From Bacteroidales bacterium GP1 (GTDB lineage Bacteria; Bacteroidota; Bacteroidia; Bacteroidales; Muribaculaceae): a stretch of 15,323 bases of DNA. The stretch lies in the NCBI GenBank assembly GCA_001701105.1, contig DAAI01000057.1, forward strand, positions 36,766 through 52,088, given 5' to 3'. The notes beneath the pieces were generated by a model. The model did not search any database. It was not told where the DNA came from and saw nothing but the letters and a program-made list of their open reading frames with translations. The position numbers and the translations under genes were made by a program. Below, piece after piece: positions 12,520 through 15,323 of the stretch (position 1 is the stretch's first letter; each line of letters opens with the position of its first letter).

Positions 12520-15033
12520 ATGAGAATCACTGGAATAGCCATAGCCATTGTTTGTGCGATGGGAGCCGGCGCCTATACTATCAATGAGTATAAGATGGCT
12601 CCGGAGGCGTTGTTACGCGTGCCGCAGTTACCCGACTCCGTGCAGAAGGAGAATCCGTTTAAACAGGAACAGCTGCTCGCCTCGCGGCATATTTCGTCGC
12701 AATGGCCTGAGACAGCAGGATGGACCACCATGTTGCCGGATTCGGCGGGTGTGCTTCACCTTGTAACCCAGGCCACAGCTCCCCGGCTAAATACATTCTC
12801 TACCAGGCTCCGCGCCGAAAGATTCGCTAAGGGAACACTGAAATTAAAATCTACTTCTCGGGCAGAGGTGTCGGTCAATGGCGAGACCAAAATCAAGAAG
12901 CATACGGCTGATTCAGTGGCAACCGAAGCTACAGCTCCGGTGACTCTGCTTCCGGAGGAAGATTATTCTTTGATTGTCAATATTCTTGGAATGCCCGATG
13001 ACAAGAGCGCACCGGAATTCAGCCTTGAATTCGTTCCTGACGACGGCTCGGCAGATGTTAAGGTAACGGCAAGTCCCGGATTAGAACGCAGGGTAGGACC
13101 TTTGTCGACAATGCTCGGAGAGCGTGTGGCTTCCATGTCGCTATCGCCCGACGGAGCATATCTCATTACAAATTACAGAGAACTGGTTAACGCAAAAGAT
13201 ACGAAACGTCGCTCCGTTCTGACCGAGACAGCCACAGGGCGCGTTCTTTCCGAGAGCATCGAGAATGGCGCTTCATGGATGCCGAGATCTAATACTCTTT
13301 ATTTTACAAAGAAAGGTGTTAAGGACTATGATATGTACGCTTTGCAAGTGCCTGCAATGCAGACTAAGAGGATAGCCGAGGCAATTCCGGATGAATCCCC
13401 TTATGTGTCGCCCGATGAAAAATATCTCGTTTACTATAAGAAAGTCGACGGAGAAAAATCGGAAGGAATCATGCGTAGGATAAAGACACCCGACGACAGG
13501 ATACCCGGCGACCGCGACAGATATTATCTGATGCGTTACGACATAGATACCGGAGTAGAGACCATCCTTACATATGGAGGAGCAACCACATCACTGCTCG
13601 ACTTCAACCGCGATGGCTCGAAACTGCTATATTCCACATACTCGCGTCAGCCGGATAAATTTCCATTCTCAACAATCAGCCTCATTGAGATGAACATGAA
13701 CTCATTTGCCACGGATACAATCTTAAAAAATGTACCGGGCTATGTGAATGAGGCATATTATTCGCCGGATGCAAAAGAATTAATCGTGCTCGGAGGTCCG
13801 GATGCGTTTGACGGCGTCGGAGCAAATTATGCGCCTCACGAGATAGGGAATAATTACGATGGACAGGCATATATTCTCGACATCGCAAGCAAGAGAGTTC
13901 GTGCTGTGACCCGTAACTTCGCCCCGGCAATTCTTGGCGTGATTTGGAATGCAAAGGACGGCTTGATATATATGCGTGCCGAAAACGGATTTTATAATGA
14001 ACTTTATACGCTCGATCCTAAGAGCGACAAGATAACGCGCCTTAATGTCGAAGTGCCGAATGTCCGGAATTTCTCGATTGGCAATAATGAAGCCCATTGG
14101 CTCGCATATTATGGGGGTGGTTTCACTGAGGATGCTTCCGGCTATGTGATGAACCTCAAGACCGGGAAAAGCACTGTAGTCGCCACTCCGCATAAGGATT
14201 GGCTTGGAAATACAAAATTCGGGCAGATGGAGCCGTGGAAATTTACGGCATCAGATGGCACAGTCGTTGACGGATATATGTGTCTGCCCCCCGATTTTGA
14301 TCCTGAGAAAAAGTATCCTCTGATCGTATATTACTATGGGGGTACTTCCCCGTCACAAGCCACTTTTTATCATCTTTATTCTCCACAACTGTTTGCATCG
14401 CGCGACTATGTGGTGTATGTGCTCAATCCAAGCGGTACGACAGGCTACGGTCAAGAATTTTCCGCCCGTCATGTCAATGCATGGGGTAGGCGCACCGCCG
14501 ATGAGATTATCGAAGGTGTAAAGAAATTCTGCGAAGCACATCCTTTTGTGAACGATAAGAAGATCGGCTGCCTTGGCGCCTCATATGGTGGCTTTATGAC
14601 CCAATATCTGCTTACAAAGACCGATATATTCGCAGCCGCAATGTCGCACGCAGGAATATCGAATGTTACGAGTTATTGGGGAGAAGGATATTGGGGATAT
14701 TCCTATAATTCAGTGGCAGCCGCCAAGCATTATCCATGGTCAGACCCGGAACTTTTCACCAAGCAAGGCTCGCTCTTTAATGCCGATAAGATTCACACGC
14801 CATTGTTACTGCTGCATGGAACGGTAGATACAAATGTACCGATAGGGGAAAGTATTCAGATTTTCAATGCTTTGAAGATTCTGGGACGTGAAGTGGAATT
14901 TATAACTGTCAAGGATGAGAATCATGTGATCAGCGGCTATAATGAAAAGCTGGAATGGCATAATACCATCATGGCCTGGTTCGCCAAATGGTTGCAGGAT
15001 GATCCGAGATGGTGGAATGAAATGTACAATTAA
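12520..15033 (+). CDS. Secreted S9 family (DPP-IV-like prolyl oligopeptidase) peptidase with extra N-terminal domain
   Basis: 837-residue serine peptidase that probably removes dipeptides or tripeptides from proline- or alanine-containing peptides in the periplasm. Signal peptide about 1-18 (no lipobox). Residues about 195-580 form the beta-propeller of the family (repeated strands such as MSLSPDGAYLITN and YVSPDEKYLVYYK). The C-terminal alpha/beta hydrolase (about 585-837) has the full triad: Ser688 in GASYGG, Asp770 in HGTVDTNVP and His802 in DENHVISG. PSGTTGYGQEF, upstream of the nucleophile, is also typical. Between the signal peptide and propeller is a beta-rich stretch (about 85-172) that looks like an additional sandwich domain. 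It starts 35 nt after the FKBP gene and ends 18 nt before a lipoprotein gene. DPP-IV versus a prolyl tripeptidyl peptidase cannot be settled by eye. Confidence 0.94.
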   Translation: MRITGIAIAIVCAMGAGAYTINEYKMAPEALLRVPQLPDSVQKENPFKQEQLLASRHISSQWPETAGWTTMLPDSAGVLHLVTQATAPRLNTFSTRLRAERFAKGTLKLKSTSRAEVSVNGETKIKKHTADSVATEATAPVTLLPEEDYSLIVNILGMPDDKSAPEFSLEFVPDDGSADVKVTASPGLERRVGPLSTMLGERVASMSLSPDGAYLITNYRELVNAKDTKRRSVLTETATGRVLSESIENGASWMPRSNTLYFTKKGVKDYDMYALQVPAMQTKRIAEAIPDESPYVSPDEKYLVYYKKVDGEKSEGIMRRIKTPDDRIPGDRDRYYLMRYDIDTGVETILTYGGATTSLLDFNRDGSKLLYSTYSRQPDKFPFSTISLIEMNMNSFATDTILKNVPGYVNEAYYSPDAKELIVLGGPDAFDGVGANYAPHEIGNNYDGQAYILDIASKRVRAVTRNFAPAILGVIWNAKDGLIYMRAENGFYNELYTLDPKSDKITRLNVEVPNVRNFSIGNNEAHWLAYYGGGFTEDASGYVMNLKTGKSTVVATPHKDWLGNTKFGQMEPWKFTASDGTVVDGYMCLPPDFDPEKKYPLIVYYYGGTSPSQATFYHLYSPQLFASRDYVVYVLNPSGTTGYGQEFSARHVNAWGRRTADEIIEGVKKFCEAHPFVNDKKIGCLGASYGGFMTQYLLTKTDIFAAAMSHAGISNVTSYWGEGYWGYSYNSVAAAKHYPWSDPELFTKQGSLFNADKIHTPLLLLHGTVDTNVPIGESIQIFNALKILGREVEFITVKDENHVISGYNEKLEWHNTIMAWFAKWLQDDPRWWNEMYN

Positions 15034-15051
15034 AATAAAAGGGGCCAATTG

Positions 15052-15323
15052 ATGAAAAAGGCAATATTTGCAATAATTAGCGCCATAGTCCTTGCAACGG
15101 GGATGGCGGCATGCGGGACAAAAACCGACAAGGGAGAGGAAGCCGCGGCCGACATCGAGGCTGCGATGATAGAAGGGCGCGAAGCAGCGCGCAAATTCCT
15201 CAACCGCCCATGGAAGGATACCACCGAATTACAGTCGCAACTTCTTGAAGCCCGCGCCGGCCAGTCAAAATATGTCACCACAGGCCGTCCTCGATGTGCA
15301 GCCACCTACGACTCGGCATTCGT
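15052..15323 (+). CDS. Unrecognised lipoprotein, 3' end cut by the window
   Basis: 90 codons are visible from the ATG at 15052 and the frame runs out of the window with no stop. The product begins with a clear lipoprotein signal (MKKAIFAIISAIVLATG, then MAAC; lipidated Cys21). It continues with an acidic and alanine-rich stretch (KTDKGEEAAADIEAAMIEG), then REAARKFLNRPWKDTTELQS, which looks helical, and a segment with GRPRCAATYDSAF near the cut. I do not recognise a family. It lies 18 nt after the S9 peptidase gene and is probably the next gene of the same transcript. Confidence 0.75.
   Translation, partial: MKKAIFAIISAIVLATGMAACGTKTDKGEEAAADIEAAMIEGREAARKFLNRPWKDTTELQSQLLEARAGQSKYVTTGRPRCAATYDSAF

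Noticed and set aside
1..15323. CRISPR array, insertion sequence, phage genes or long direct repeats
   Set aside because: Reading both strands showed no regular repeat-spacer pattern, no transposase or integrase, and no phage structural genes.

Overview
This is a stretch of a Bacteroidota genome, most likely order Bacteroidales and plausibly a gut lineage such as Muribaculaceae (inference; the family cannot be fixed without a search). Reasons: the gene families (GldE-type CorC protein next to a phosphopantetheinyl transferase, DUF4491, fused ResB-CcsA, single-chain glycyl-tRNA synthetase followed by LemA and FKBP lipoproteins, DPP-IV-like S9 peptidase), many short lipoproteins with Ser/Gly/Ala-Cys lipoboxes, mostly absent Shine-Dalgarno sequences, and promoters of the Bacteroidota type (-7 TAnnTTTG with a -33 TTG-type box 20 bases upstream).

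Layout. Positions 1-2004 (+): the 3' portion of a GldE/CorC-like membrane protein whose N-terminus is missing or out of frame at the window edge, then a phosphopantetheinyl transferase. 2165-2374 (+): a small stand-alone XRE/HipB-like regulator with its own promoter and no toxin beside it. 2444-3332 (-): a two-gene unit, DUF4491 membrane protein then an envelope-anchored or secreted DUF3237 protein. Between 3333 and 3627 there are no genes, but there is a regulatory region with two divergent promoters and a perfect 14-bp stem-loop in the leftward leader.

3628-9639 (+) is the most interesting part: a tightly packed four-gene operon encoding an outer-membrane porin-like barrel, an imelysin-family lipoprotein, a di-haem oxidoreductase lipoprotein (two CxxCH motifs), and a complete fused ResB-CcsA cytochrome c synthase. 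Gaps and overlaps are 11 nt, 1 nt (TGATG) and 4 nt (ATGA). I infer an iron acquisition or iron redox system of the outer membrane and periplasm that carries its own machine for attaching haem to its own cytochrome. A sequence matching the classical Fur box at 16 of 19 positions lies just after the promoter, inside the first codons of the porin gene, which would fit iron control.

9801-15323 (+): glycyl-tRNA synthetase with a perfect -7 promoter, then LemA lipoprotein, degenerate FKBP-like lipoprotein, a secreted S9 (DPP-IV-like) peptidase with an extra N-terminal beta-rich region, and the start of an unrecognised lipoprotein cut by the window end. Gaps of 12-35 nt suggest co-transcription. No tRNA, rRNA, CRISPR array, insertion sequence or other mobile element was seen.
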